The position numbers and the translations under genes were made by a program. Shown piece by piece: positions 10,889 through 24,000 of a DNA stretch of 64,000 bases; within the stretch, counting starts at the first letter, position 1, and the number at the start of each line of letters is the position of its first letter. The DNA is from Tubulanus polymorphus (taxonomy: Eukaryota > Nemertea > Palaeonemertea > Tubulaniformes > Tubulanidae). Location: assembly GCF_964204645.1 (NCBI RefSeq), contig NC_134028.1, forward strand, positions 23,348,153 to 23,412,152. The letters run 5' to 3'. A model generated the notes under the pieces. The model had not been told where the DNA came from. It worked only from the letters and a program-made list of their open reading frames with translations, and did not search any database.

Positions 10889-13800
10889 ATGGTAAGTTAA
10901 GTCGTCCTGTTTTTTGAGTCCTGCTCGTGTATTTTCTGTTAGATTTATGTCATCATTTGGATATAAGTTGTTAACATAATGACCGTGTCAACTAAGACAA
11001 CGTAAGCGAATTTGACTGCGGGTCGATCTCGTGCGAGACGGGGAGGACTATTTGTAGGTCTAAAACCAATGGACCTATACACCATTATAATCATTTATTG
11101 TCATTTCACAGGCATATCCTCCTCCATCTGGGTATCCTTGTGGTCAGGTACGTATGTTTTCAACGTGTGTGTCTGTGTGCGCGCGTGTGTTAGAAATTAA
11201 CCCCCGTAAAGCTGAATAAGGTGCGCGATATTTCTGTATGTTGCGATGTTCAAAATTTTCTTTGAGACATCTGCCAAAATAACCTTTTCCCAATGAAAAT
11301 TCAAAACGTAACTTAGATCCCATCTCACCTCCGCCTACAATGATATCCATCAACGCAATAACCCACTCGTACTCCTTCTGAACTCTTTACATTACTCAAC
11401 ACTCTCCTTAAATTTACGAAATTCATCGATTCTCATTTCCCTTGTTCCCTTCATTTCCCTTTTTACCGGGTGCTAACGACAGCGGCCTTAAGGCTTTGCT
11501 TGACCCACGCAGAAAGCTACTTTATTTTCTCTCTTTTGATGATTGCGCTTGATGAAAAATTGTAACCTTTATTGCTGTTAGTTTTTTCTCTCCTTGAATC
11601 TATGTATATAGAGCCTATCATATGCTTTCCGTGAAATAAATTTGAACTTGAACTTATTCTAAAGGAAATTTGTGCTTTAAATCATATATATATATACTTG
11701 TGCGATTCTATGTCTTGGTTCTACTATTTTAATGCAAATTGTGCTTTTCTCCTTGTTTATGAACTGTAGTGCTATTCGTAAGATCACATGCTCCTGTGCT
11801 ATTGTGCTCGTCTTAAGTTTTCTGCCACGCCATAAAAACCGTTACAATGAAAGTTTTTTAAAACGTAGGTAGAAGCATGCGTTAAGGGGTTCTGTATTGA
11901 GTCGATGTGCACTACGTCATCGATATTGGCGTTTTAGAAATAGCAATTACATTTGTGAATTTTGGTGTATATTTTGTGATTAAATATACTACATAACTCT
12001 CCTTATAATTTCTATAAAATATAAGATTTAATGAATATTTTTGAGAAGATGTGCACTACGTCATCAATATATTTGGGCTAGCCTGGTTGCCGGTCAATTA
12101 AATTCAATCATACAAATTCAATAACACTATTGATCCTTAATATGATGTAATTTATATCATATTATCCATTGTCGACGTTATTAAGCAATGAATGTGCTGT
12201 TTTCAAGGCGTCAATAGATTTTCAAGTTAGTTTTCTTGTTTGTTATTTTCTATCCTATGTGATTGGTATGGTTAAAATATGCCCTTTTATATCGCATTAA
12301 ATGGTTAAATAGGCCCTTAAAACCCTAACCCTCTAATCCCTTATCCTTAAAACTTAATGCTTTAAACCTTTTAAACCCTCTAAACCCATTAACGCCTTAA
12401 CCCTCTAAATCATGACCCTTCTCTAAACGGTTTTGTAGCTAAAATCCCCTGGAAAAAAGTAGGTAAAAATCCCCACTTTTTTCAAGGACATTCAATGCAA
12501 AATATTTCTCCAATTCCAATTCTCCATTATTTGTAAATATTTCTTCAAATTCGAACTGAAACATTTTTGAACTGTGAACTCTTATTAACTGGTGGCATAT
12601 TTTACTGTGTGGCGATAAATTATGAGAAATAAAGAACTTTTAATTTGAAACATTTTGAATTCAAGCTGGTTAAATAAAATTAAACTGTGCGATAAACTAA
12701 TTTCAACTTGCGATATATTTGAGATGTACAATAAATTCTAGTATTAGTTTACATACATGTATCTTGTTGCATGTTTTCCCCATACTCTACAGATACGAAT
12801 TTATTGCAAGATATTTTGAGGTAAATCACGGTTTGATGATTTGTGTATGATGTATTTCAGCCAGGATATCCTACTGGAACTCATCTACCTCCACCAGGAG
12901 GACCTGGTGGTTACCCTCCAGCCGGTTGCCCGGGATACCCTCCGCAAGGTGGGGCTTACCCCCCACAGGGCGGGGAGTATCCCCCGCCTCCGCACGGTGG
13001 AATGCCCGGTGGATACCTACCTCAAGGTAATCATGGTATAAGAATTAGGTATTTTGGGTATTCTTATGAGGAAAGATACACCTAATGATTATTGATTTAC
13101 ATTCATTTCTACATAGGTGGTTATCCCAGTTACCCCGGAGGACCCCCACCACAAGAAATTCCTCCATTTACCGCTCCTCCAGGCGGTATGCCTCCAGGTG
13201 GTTTGCCTCCAGGTGGTATGCCTCCGGCCATTCCACCATTCCCCATGCCACCACCAAGACAGCCGGGTTACGCATACCCTCAAAGTAAGTTTGCAAATTA
13301 CTCTCTTTTCTTGCTAACTAGATATTCCTTTAAGTAAGCATCCAGATTGATTACTTTAAGGATATTTCGAACTCATCATTATCATTCCAGTAATCATTAT
13401 TATACAGATCGAATTTATGGAAGTAACTTTACGATTGTTATTGATTACGGGTGTTGTCCAATGCTGGTAGCTTTTCAAATAGTTTCAGTGTTATTCTGAT
13501 CATTCAGTTAAAAAAAGTTGTTTCCATTCAACCTCTGATGACGTATACTGGACGAACCTTTCCTAAGCTTGAATTTCAAATTAATGTCTGCCTTTTACTT
13601 TATATACGAAATACACGATTTTCCTGTGATGTCGATCGAAAGTTACTCCGTGTAAAGATTGTTGTTATTTATAATTTACAAGACAGAATATCTGTCCATA
13701 TGGTGACTATAACCCATCTTATGAATCTCTGTTGTTATACAGATGAATGTCTGCTTCAATATGTATAGAAAACATTATGTTGTTATTGCTAATTGGTACG

Positions 13801-16793
13801 TTTTAATTCATCTTTCAAACGTTTTTATTTCAGCCCAAGTTGGAGGCATCAGTGCTCCATCCCAGCAAGTGCCAGCGGGTTGCCCAAGTCAACCACCGCA
13901 AGCTACTGGTTACACTGGAGGACTGCCACCTCAGCAACCTGGAATTCCACTTGGGCACCCTGGTGGTCCACCAACAGGACCCTCTGCAGGTCCATCACCA
14001 GCTGTCCCATCACCAGCTGCCCCACCACCAGCTGCCATCACGGGTAAACCACAGGTGAATTGAACTTTTAGCTCAACTTTTAGATAGATATAAAGAATTG
14101 GATGGTTGTTTAGAAAACTGGAAAAAAATATCTTAATAATATGTAAAAATTTACCGAAAGTTCAAGAAAAATGCCTGCCAAAATATTTACATCTCTTTTT
14201 TTCTGGAGCTCAGAATTCATGCACAACTGCGTTTTGGGAGATTTCATTCTATTCTGTCCTGATTGTGATCGTCGATCGCTTATGTCCTTTTGCTTTTGAT
14301 GTGAAAAATGTAAAAAGTTTGGAAATAAATTAAAGGAAACCAAAATCCGGTTATCGGTTGTCCAGTTAAAATGTGAAAAAGTCAGTTGTAAGGATGTGAA
14401 AAATGTCAGAGTCCGATCTCTGGTTCAGTCACGATAAGCTCCAAAATTGTGCATAAAACCACAGTCTTCTTAAAGGTTGGAATGGATCCTAATGCACCTG
14501 CTAGAGCTATGGGTGGTAATCTGCAGATTCATGGCACCGTCGCACTAGTTGCCGGCACAATATTTCCAGTGCAAGTTTTCAACGCTGAAAAAGATGCTGA
14601 AATACTAAGAGCTGCTATGTATGGAGCGGGTAGGTGTCACTTGTTCGATAGTGCAGCAGTTTGATTTCATTCCACTAATTTCACTATTTATTTGAAGAAA
14701 CCGATGAACAAGCCATAATTTATGTCGTGAGCAAACGTTCAAATCAGCAACGACAAGCTATTAAGAAGGCATTCAAGACAATATATGGAAAGGTCGGTTT
14801 TTACCGGTAAAGTCTAGACCCAGGTTTATAGACTGACATTTTCCTTAACTTGTGGATTTTCTCAATTGAAAATGAATCGAATCAGCCCCCGAGTTAACGT
14901 TTTAATTGCATCCCATTAAGCTATATCTATTGAAAATTATACTCGTTACTTTTTATCTAGGATTTGATAAACGAACTTAAGTCTAAACTGAGTGGAGACT
15001 TTGAGGAAGTGATATTAGCATTGTTTGAGCCCACAGCATTATACGATGCTTGGTCTCTGCGGAAAGCGATGCGGGTAATGTATCATCCCCTTAAATATGA
15101 CCAGTACCGGGTATTTTGAATGGAATATGAACATGTTTATGTATGTTCAGGGTGCTAGCACTAATGAGGAAGATCTGATTGAAATATTGTGCGCACGAAC
15201 CAATGAGGAAATTCGAGAAATCAAAGAGTGCTATAAACATGGTAAGAAACCCTCAATGCGTTGAAGATTCATGATATGCTTATACGTATAAGTGATGATT
15301 TGCTGATGACCTCTGCAACCGGAATAAGCGGTTATTTGAATTGTTAGTTTAACTATCTTTTAAAATTGTCTAGAATTCGTTCGTGACTTGGAGAAAGATA
15401 TAATCAGCGAAACCAATGGTCGCTTTACAGGTTTACTTGTGTCTTGTTGCCAGGTAAAAATCAGTTCGAATACCTGTGTATGTTAATGAGCAAAACCCAC
15501 AGTGATTAAAGCACTTTCCGACAGTTTCGACTACACTTCATCATAATCGTAATAATGTTATATACATATGAAGTAATTTAAGACTATAGACATTACTAAG
15601 GAAAGTTAGGGAGAGGAACGACTGTGAATATTGAGACTGGCATCAGTGTACCATGTCACTTCTGTATGTAAAATGCTTGTTTGCACCTACAAGCAATTGA
15701 ATGGGGAAGTTACCAGCCACCATTTTGAGGCGGTCCCACAGGTCCCGCATTGTTGGATAGATTTTAATATTTTTTAAACTAAAACCTCTAGCGCGATTAA
15801 TTGACGTCCATTCATCTTTTGGCACAAAATTTAAACTTATGAATCGTTAGACAGGTGACAATTTCTATATGTAATTTCTCAGGCTACTCGAGATGAATCG
15901 ACAACCACCGACTTAGCCCTAGCCAAAAGAGAAGCCCAACATTTGTACGTTGCCGGTGAAAAGAAATTCGCAACGGATGGATCGACATTTTTTCTTATTA
16001 TGGCTACTAGAAATTACAATCAGCTTAAAGCGACATTTGATGAATATGTGAAGGTAGGCCTGATAGATTTACATCAAGTAATAGCACAAAACTGGGGCGT
16101 CAATACCAGAATAGAATCAGAATTATTTCTTGAGAATTCAATAGATTAGAAACGAAGTTTAGAAATTTGAAAGATACAATGTTTCAGACTTTCCCTTGCA
16201 CACAATGATTGACTGTGGCTATTTTTCTGACATTTTTCTCACATCATTCACTATCGTAGCTATCGTGTCTAATATTCAATCGATTTATAGATTTCCTGCC
16301 GAGATATTTTGAATTCGGTGGATCGCGAGATAGCTGATGTTGACTTAAGGAAAGGGCTTAAAGCATTAAGTAAGATTTAAGTAAGATTTACAACCGAAAG
16401 GATATGAGTTCATTGATGGTCGCGCGACGAAATACTTATCTTGTTTATCTTTTCAGTTATGAGTGCAAGAAACCGACAGCAATATTTTGCTGATAAACTC
16501 TACAAAGCAATGAAAGGAGCTGGTACTGATGATTCTACCCTTATTAGAATCATTGTTTCAAGATCTGAGGTAAGAAAATAGTTACAAATAGGATAAAGCA
16601 GAATGATATGACTTTTTGGGTTAATGTATCTGTTCATTGTGAAGTCACTGTATTACTTCGATTTCAGATTGATTTGAAGAATATAGGCGACGAATTTCTG
16701 CAGAAATACCATAAAACATTGCGGAAGATGATTGAAGGCGATGCAAGTGGAGACTATAAACGCATCTTACTGGCAATTGTTGGGAATGCATAA
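10889..16793 (+). CDS. Annexin D, diverged A7/A11-like paralogue (538 aa)
   Basis: Fourteen exons: 10889-10891, 11112-11147, 12861-13026, 13117-13284, 13834-14054, 14476-14629, 14698-14792, 14961-15074, 15151-15241, 15374-15453, 15883-16053, 16291-16369, 16457-16569 and 16668-16793. They sum to 1617 nt, in frame. Residues 1-198 are a Pro/Gly-rich head without the 22-residue repeats; the matching exon survives only as a trace near 13684. The core has four annexin repeats, but Ca2+ loops are altered: GAETDE in repeat 1 (Glu250 where C has Gly), GASTNE in repeat 2 (320-325) and FATDG in repeat 3 (405-409). Repeat 4 keeps KGAGTDD. The repeat 3 exon is 42 nt shorter than in C, an in-frame loss of 14 residues. 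The open frame and intact splice sites say it is expressed. Weaker Ca2+ or membrane binding is inferred. Poly(A) signal at 17041-17046. Confidence 0.92.
11455..11660 (+). mobile_element. Possible truncated non-LTR retrotransposon 3' end in annexin D intron 2
   Basis: Annexin D intron 2 is about 1.7 kb against about 430 bp in C. The extra DNA includes a stretch ending GTGAAATAAATTTGAACTTGAAC, a tail style common at 3' ends of LINEs, preceded by a T/C-rich low-coding stretch. No reverse transcriptase is left, so the identification rests on the tail alone. Confidence 0.35.
11900..12075 (+). repeat. Duplicated GATGTGCACTACGTCATC motif
   Basis: GATGTGCACTACGTCATCGATAT near 11904 recurs as GATGTGCACTACGTCATCAATAT near 12049, about 146 bp apart in annexin D intron 2. 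Between them lies AT-rich DNA. Most likely this is one or two old repeat insertions. ACGTCA is also a half-CRE, but nothing ties it to regulation. Confidence 0.4.
12300..12430. repeat. Degenerate CCCTAA-like repeat tract
   Basis: An irregular array of CCCTAA/CCCTTAA/CCTCTAA-type hexamers to octamers (for example AACCCTAACCCTCTAATCCC) lies inside annexin D intron 2. It resembles a decayed interstitial telomere-type tract ((TTAGGG)n on the other strand), but no long perfect run is present. Confidence 0.45.
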
Positions 16794-17059
16794 GAGAAAT
16801 GATATCCATCAAATCAATGTTTATTTATCAATTATTTGCTAATGAAATCATGTGCATCTCTCCTATATTGTCCACCTATAATTGTTAACTCTTTATTATC
16901 TCAAAATCAGCTGAACATTAAGAATTAGCGTTTCACAGAAATTATATCAATATTAATATGATGATATGTAGAAGCTTTATGGCTTACGCTGTATTGATGA
17001 ATTTTGATGATTATTTGTTCTCTGTCTTTTATTTACTGTAAATAAAACGAGTGTAGCTT

Positions 17060-17924
17060 TCAATTTTATTTTCAATTGTTAATTCTGGTGATACCGAGGA
17101 TAACTGTGTTCTTGTGGATTTTTTTGGAATCATATCGTCATAAAAAATTCATGTTGGGTCTGTCTATGAGTGATATTACAAAAAAATAAAACAATCGCAT
17201 ATCGTGGAAGACGACAGCTATTGACAAAAACACTGCCCTTGATATTGATATAAAAAGTCCCACACAAATCCTTGAAAATAAAAACTTAAATCTTGGATAA
17301 TTCCTTGATCTAGTAGTTTATATTATATTTCCGAGTTTAATTTTCATTTAAAGTGTTAAGATTTACTAGCGAGTGCCCACGAGTTGCGCGCATGATAAAT
17401 CGATCGGTCCAGTTTTTTTTTGAAATGTCGATTCAAATCTCTCTGAATGATACAGTTACACAAAGCCACTCCTGTGAAAGGAATTTTGGACAATGTGAGT
17501 TGCTCTTTTAATTACGTATTTCCTGCATTTTTGTGGCTTATTGACAGATCATGTGCCGAGCGCGATCAGGAAGTTATTACTGTGACATCGAACATTCAAA
17601 TAACAAAACACAAATTGACTACATTAAAGATGGATTTAAGGACATTTTGGTAAATTTTCTGGTTGCATGAGCGTGATATCTTCACGGATTATCTCTGTTT
17701 TTTATGAAGTTTAAACCAAAATTGTTAATTAGTCAAGTTGTCTCTAAATCATTAATAAACATATGTAGCTATAGCCTAGTGACACGACCACTTTCCAGGA
17801 ATGGTTGTAGATAATAAAACTTAATGATCGCTCTCATTCGCGATTCCGTTGTCAACGGCACGCATGTGACTGATTATATAGTCGCTTTATTTACACGTCA
17901 AAATGAATGTTTGTTTTGGTTCCG
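17060..17924. other. Intergenic between annexin D and FNIP, no gene seen
   Basis: AT-rich DNA without exon-like frames or recognisable repeats. It probably holds the end of the annexin D transcript unit and distal upstream sequence of FNIP. Confidence 0.5.
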
Positions 17925-18050
17925 AGGAGCACGTGGCTTTATTTTTATCACGTGATGTTTATCGACCGCAAGTCGAGCCAATAACGACGCTCGTTACAAG
18001 CGGCGTGTGTGTAGTGTAAATCACATGATCATGTGGTCGCGACCTGAATC
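17925..18050 (+). promoter_or_regulatory. FNIP proximal promoter with two CACGTG E-boxes
   Basis: CACGTG occurs at 17930-17935 and again inside ATCACGTGAT (CACGTG 17949-17954), both within about 120 bp of the ATG at 18051. The second matches the core of the CLEAR/M-box element (TCACGTGA) bound by TFEB/TFE3/MITF. A perfect 14-bp palindrome CACATGATCATGTG lies at 18022-18035, 15 bp before the ATG. There is no TATA box. The binding-factor assignment is inferred from the motif and from FNIP biology. Confidence 0.55.
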
Positions 18051-21000
18051 ATGGCTCTGTTAGCCAAATTATTCCAATCTAAGAGATTTTCCCGGGCCCA
18101 GGATCGACCTAGCCCCTCCGGAGGGGATATAACGGCTAGGTAAGTTTATAAAGATCGACTGTATTCAGTTTCAGGCGAAGATTCGGCGCCAATATGGAGT
18201 TATCATCGGGTTTGTTTTTCATAATCCACGTCCTGTTTGTTTGTACGCTGACTGTCTGTAGATTCATTGAGAGTAGTAGACTGCTGTGTGTGTTGATATA
18301 GGGTAGGGTATGCTGCCCGCGCCTCAGTTGTGGCAATGGACTGTCATGTGATAGAACATCTGGAACATCAGCATTTTAGAACCTGATATTATACCAACTA
18401 AGACTTTACTAAACGTGACAGCTTTAACACCACCACAGCAGGTTTTTCGTGCCTACCCCTCACACACAGCTTGGCCTTAGCTCCATCCAGCTGCGTCGGG
18501 ACCAAATTCCAGCAAAAATAGCAGTAGTGGAGAACTTGAACTGAATTTGTGTGATTTGTCATTTTCAAAATATCGTACCAAGAAATAAATATAGAAATTT
18601 TATGAAATTGTTTATCTAGTCTACTGAACCAGTGTAGTTTGGTCTAGTCATTCAGTACTGGACCTATATATCTGTTTTGCATGAAGGTTAAATTAGTTTG
18701 AAGTCCTAGATTCTTGCATTCGGATTGGCACAGTTTCAGAACACGAGATATAGGCCGTCGTAGACAAGATGCAATTCGAACGACTGTAATGCGCGCCAGA
18801 ATTAATTGAGTTTGGATATTTTTTTAGGTCAGTTCTTTTTTTAGACCCGTGCATCAGGTGATTATTGTATAGGCTAATTGTACCAGTTAGTTTAAGTAGG
18901 CTATGCATCGGTATTTTGTTCATTTTGAAAAGATGTGATTTAGTGTATGATTAAGTGTCAGTTTTTCCCGCCTTTCGCAATAAAACCGCGACGCGCGATC
19001 TCATGACTAGTTATTCCATTCAGGGAATCATAACAAATGTCAATGTACTGTTGCCAGTTTATTGTCTAAATGCTAGTGTACTAGTGACATTGAAGTAGGC
19101 CCTTGTACTAGTGACATTGAAGTAAGCCCTACAGAATTTCTTTCTTGAACGCCCACTTTCAGTATTCAAGTCATAAGATTTTAAGGTTCGTTGAGTTTTA
19201 CTGAGAACTTCGTTTTGTTTATTTTGTAAAGAATTCGTTTTAGCCTTAGAAGTTCTCTGAAGTCGGAGTTGAACTTAAAACCTGAAAAGAAATGAACTAA
19301 ACTGAAACTGAGAGAGTTGTGTTACATCAAGGATACCCGTGTAGCCAAAAATTTCTGTATTTTTGAGGCCAGTGGGCTTTCAATACTGGAATTGCTATTG
19401 GATTCTTTTTTTTTTTTTATATCGCGGACGTTTCAAAATTTAAGGGAACAGGGAAAAATAAAATTCTTTTTCTTCATAAAATCTTGGAAGGAAAAATAAC
19501 AAAATAGGAATGATAGATTGTATTCAACTGAATACAAATAATGAAAGTTCTATCGGATAGGCCTATAACAGTAAAGTCGATGAAAAAGCAAGTCAAAGAA
19601 AAATTGACCACCCTGAAGAGTATTTCTTGTGGTTAGTTGAGTCTGGCACCTTAAGCGGCAGTCGCCGGAAAACCAGTCGGCGACCGGTTGAGTCGCGTCG
19701 TAAGGTCGATCTGAGCCCCCCTTTAGTTGTGTCGAAGCTAGGCGATCTCTTGAAATCATGTCTCGGTGTCAGCTGACTGGTTTATATCGGATGACCCAGT
19801 CGCTTGATCATTCGCCTTATACACATGCAGGCCTATCTAACGCCTTTATGATTGATAGGCATGTGACTAGCGTTAGGTTGAAGCAGGTGGGAGACATTCG
19901 TAACTACATATGAAACAATCAAATCGTTTTGACATGCCGATTCGGAAAGGAGTCCACCCACTATTCGTTAATAGAACTTCTACGGCGTCGGTCGTCTCGT
20001 ATTTTGTATCTCGTTGTATCGGAATCGAAAATGGATGATCGATCGGAATTACAGTCGATATAAATATGCGCAAATTACCGGATTTGTTCGACGGGTTTTT
20101 AGTAAACTGGCGAGGTTCCGTCGGTCGGAACGGCAAGCATAGGTGAGCGTGATATAATTACTGATTAGTGTATCGTCTGCTATAGTTTATCAATGTGTGT
20201 TGCAGCGTGCGCATACATAGAGTAAAACTAGTTTTGAGAGGTTTTTTAAAAAAAAATTTTTGATCTGAGAATATCGGTCGGTCTAGCAGCCGTTCACCTG
20301 TAAAACCTAGAACATTTACTTGTAGTGCGTTCAACTCGCTACGAGATGTTTTGCTTGCTGACGAAGCTCTCTTTTTAAAACGGAATTAGTTTTCAGATTT
20401 TGTATTTTTAATTCGAAAATATTGGTCTGTCACGCAGAATTCACCTGTATAACGCCTAGAACATTAACCGGTACTTCAGTGCATTAAGTTCGCTGATACT
20501 GTGTTTCTGCTGACGCTCCGTTGTCTAAACGGAATTCATCTCGTCTGGAAGGCGGGGAGGTTGAGAGAGCCCTAGTATTATACAGCGGCACGCGCTACGC
20601 CGATTCGCCGTTTGAAACTGAATCTATGTAGAACATAAGTCGATATACCGTCGTTTTCTATTTTTTATTCGCAGGTGGATCGTGCCGGAGTTCAAGAAAA
20701 CTCAAATACGTCTGCTAGTATTCAAAGATCACGATGTCCGAGGGAAGACGTTGCTGTTCGACTCGAAGAGTATTAAACTCATCGACGAGAAACAGGTAAA
20801 TCCGCAGTTAGAGACTTGTTTTTTATATGACCCACGGCAAGTCAGATGACTAGAAAAAAATATGTGAAAAAAATATGTTTGCTGGGATATGTGACGTATG
20901 GGCAAATCCCTTGAATGTTCAAGGCAGTCATTTGCAACTACGATTGCATACTGATTATTGCTGAGACTAATTTTCGAATGGCTTTAAGTAGTCATTGTAT

Positions 21001-24000
21001 ACAGATTCAAGAAACGACAAGTTCACTGTTACAGCTCTTCAAATCTGCTGTCAAACTCTCTTTGAAGTTGTCGAATCACTGATGTCCTCGCTATTTTCGA
21101 GTCCAAATTCGTATTTCCGATTCAATCTTTATGAATATTTGGTGTATGTCATCATTCGGATAACATGATTATTGTCACGACTATAATGACTTAAAGAGCT
21201 GCTTCGACAGTTGAATCGGTTCATATCGATAGATCTATGATCTCTATGACGCTGTATTTTTAATAGTTTTTATCGATAAGTGAAGTACTATTTGTCTGTA
21301 TGTCTAGAGTAGGCTGCGTGGTACTGTGTTGATTGCTGTACGGAACGCGGCTCAGCTCCACTGCCGCGCCGCCGCGTGAAGTTACACTCGACGTTCTGTA
21401 GTATAACACGTTTTGTATATTTTGTACTGCATTTTATATCGATTCTCAATTGATTTCGTATTTCGAAATTTACGATTTTCATCGTCGAAATCAATCTCTG
21501 CGCATCCGGAACAGAAGCTACCGTAGAAAAAAAAGCAAAGATCATTTTTCGGAAGGAAGGTCGAAACTCGAAGCAAGCAACACGTTAAACTTTATGTCGA
21601 ATGTGTGAAAATAGTGCTATCATTGTTGCGTTCAGCAACTTAACTACCCTAAAGTACGATGAATCTGAATCTTTGCTTGAATATAGAAATATTTCCGGTG
21701 GTTACTACTATCCATCTTTAGTCCCATTTTAGACTGAAGAAGGCTGGTAGGAACCATTTCTATTTAAACGTTTTAATCATTCATTCTACTATCGCGGTTG
21801 TCTCTTATCACGGATATCGCGATCAACCTGATGAACATCTACCAGGGCGGCGTTATGCAAGGATCGAGTGGTTTAAGGTTGATCCGATCACGAGACTGAT
21901 CCCGTATAAATAATCAATCATTCTTGACCGACGACGTTTCATGTTCAAACTTCATCATTATCAAACTTTACATAAAGATGTCATGTGTCAAACTATAATT
22001 GTTAAGTGCTTACCAAACACACTCATTGTCACATGAGACCCGTCATGTCCGACCGCAAAATACGTCAACTGTCTGCGGAGCCGCCCATTTAACCCTTTCA
22101 GTGCGTCCACACTGCAGTGCGGTGTATGAATCGGTGATGGATTTTGCTAGTACACCACACTGCGGTGTATTGATGTAACTAGTAATTAGTTTTTATCTAT
22201 TGAAATATGGCAGCACCTGTCAAACATAGTGAAATATTAGTTACTAACGATACACCGCACCCTGGTTTAGACGCACTATAGTGGTATTCCTGTTATTAAA
22301 CACACTAGGGTGGAATTTTTAAAAATTTTCAAATTATCTCCAGTACTTTAGGGTATTAATTAGTCAGCACTGAAAGGGTTAAAACTTCACCTCTAATACT
22401 ACAGTTTCGTTAATTGAAAATTTAAGAGTGGTTCTTATGTCTGAGAATGCGATTGCCTGAATATTTGAACTGTTTTTTTTGATCGCTTGTAACAATGGGT
22501 GTAAGTAATAAAAGAAAGCCAGCGACGCCTAATAATAGAAATATCCATTACAAGTGTTTCCATTGAGAATATCTCGAATTCGGATCGTCGTCAGATTTTC
22601 TTGATTTCATTTGATTTATTCGATGATTATCTCGAAATGCGTGATACTTAATTCTACTAGATAAAAGATTTACACACATGACAATCATCAGGTTCATGTT
22701 TGAACTTTGCTCTATGAAGCTAAATTAGATAAACTAAAAATTCAGATCAACTGGTGTACGGTTGTAAAACTGCATTTTAATGGCATGAAAAGCGCGGTGC
22801 ATTTTTTTGTTGTCGAAGTTTACTTTTAAGTCATGTGTTTCTATTATATATACGAGTTCAAGTTCGCTGAAATCGGTCACATGACAGCCACGCGTTCGCT
22901 CAGTGATCACCGGTCTAATGGTCAAGTGTTATCACTGAACTGTATTTAAGGCGGTGATTTAGCAATAAAAGCTATACATAGAAACTCATCGACCACGTAC
23001 GGACGATTGTTATCTCTACTTAGCTTTGCCCGACGTTAATTGTTCGGATCTTAGTTTCCCTAGATTGAACCCTGTTGTATTTAACCTCGCGACACGGCCA
23101 CGGCCTTTTAAAGAAGTGTTGCCCGCACACTGTATTAAGTCACTCAGCGCAGTACAGAGAGTAAATGCAACAGCGTCACCCCCTTTTCCACCGAACAAAT
23201 TAATTTTTCTTAGATTCAGTTTAGCTGAAACCATTAGTCTATAGGATACAGGGCCCAAGTCCTCACTTTGAAAATAAATGATATTTCTTTCGGGTTTTCT
23301 GTATTGTCGTTGCAACATTCGTCAGTCCAAGCCCTGTATTCATATGACATTAAAGCTAGAAACTTTTTACCCCCCCCCCCCCCCCGAACGAGATCGGTTG
23401 GTCGTAGAAACTGAGTTTCATTTTTTCTTGCTTCAGGAAGAGGAGAACAAACAAACCGGCGCACGGCGATCGTTGCTGCGAACGTATTCGCCGCGTAAAC
23501 CGAGCGGACTCATCGACAGTAAAGAGAGCATCACGTCGGACTCCGAACAGCCAAATAATACCTCACCAAAAACCAGCCGTTATCAGGTAATCGTAGCGTG
23601 TCCCACTACAAAGCGCTTAAAAATGCGTTCTTTTGTGCAGCACTTTTTGCAACAAAAGAAAACTAAAAGTTCATTGAAGCCTTGAAAAATGACTCATTTT
23701 ATTTCGTAATATTGTTGACAATAGATACTATATAGATATAGATTATATGATGTTAAGGGTCGTTAAAGTTATTTAGGGTTGAATATATCGATAATTTTGT
23801 TTGTATTGTGAAGGGTAAATCATTTTTGGTGTGTACCAAAAAGAAAGGTAAATTACCTTGCGATATGTTAACACAGTGTCCAGAGCTGCCAACTGTTCCT
23901 GATTTTCAGTATTTGTCACTAATTTATATTAGTTGAATACTGATTTGATTTGTTTGATGCATACAGATATGAAATATGTTACTGAAGTTCTTACTGTTGA

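Noticed and set aside
13600-13770. Extra coding exon in annexin D matching the repeat exon of C
   Set aside because: Only GACAGAATATCTGTCCATATGG remains recognisable. The acceptor and repeat units are gone, and skipping it keeps phase from 13284 to 13834.
23278-23685. 135-codon open frame spanning FNIP exon 3
   Set aside because: The frame runs out of the exon on both sides across a poly-C run and a clear AG/GT border. Only 23437-23586 fits FNIP phase.
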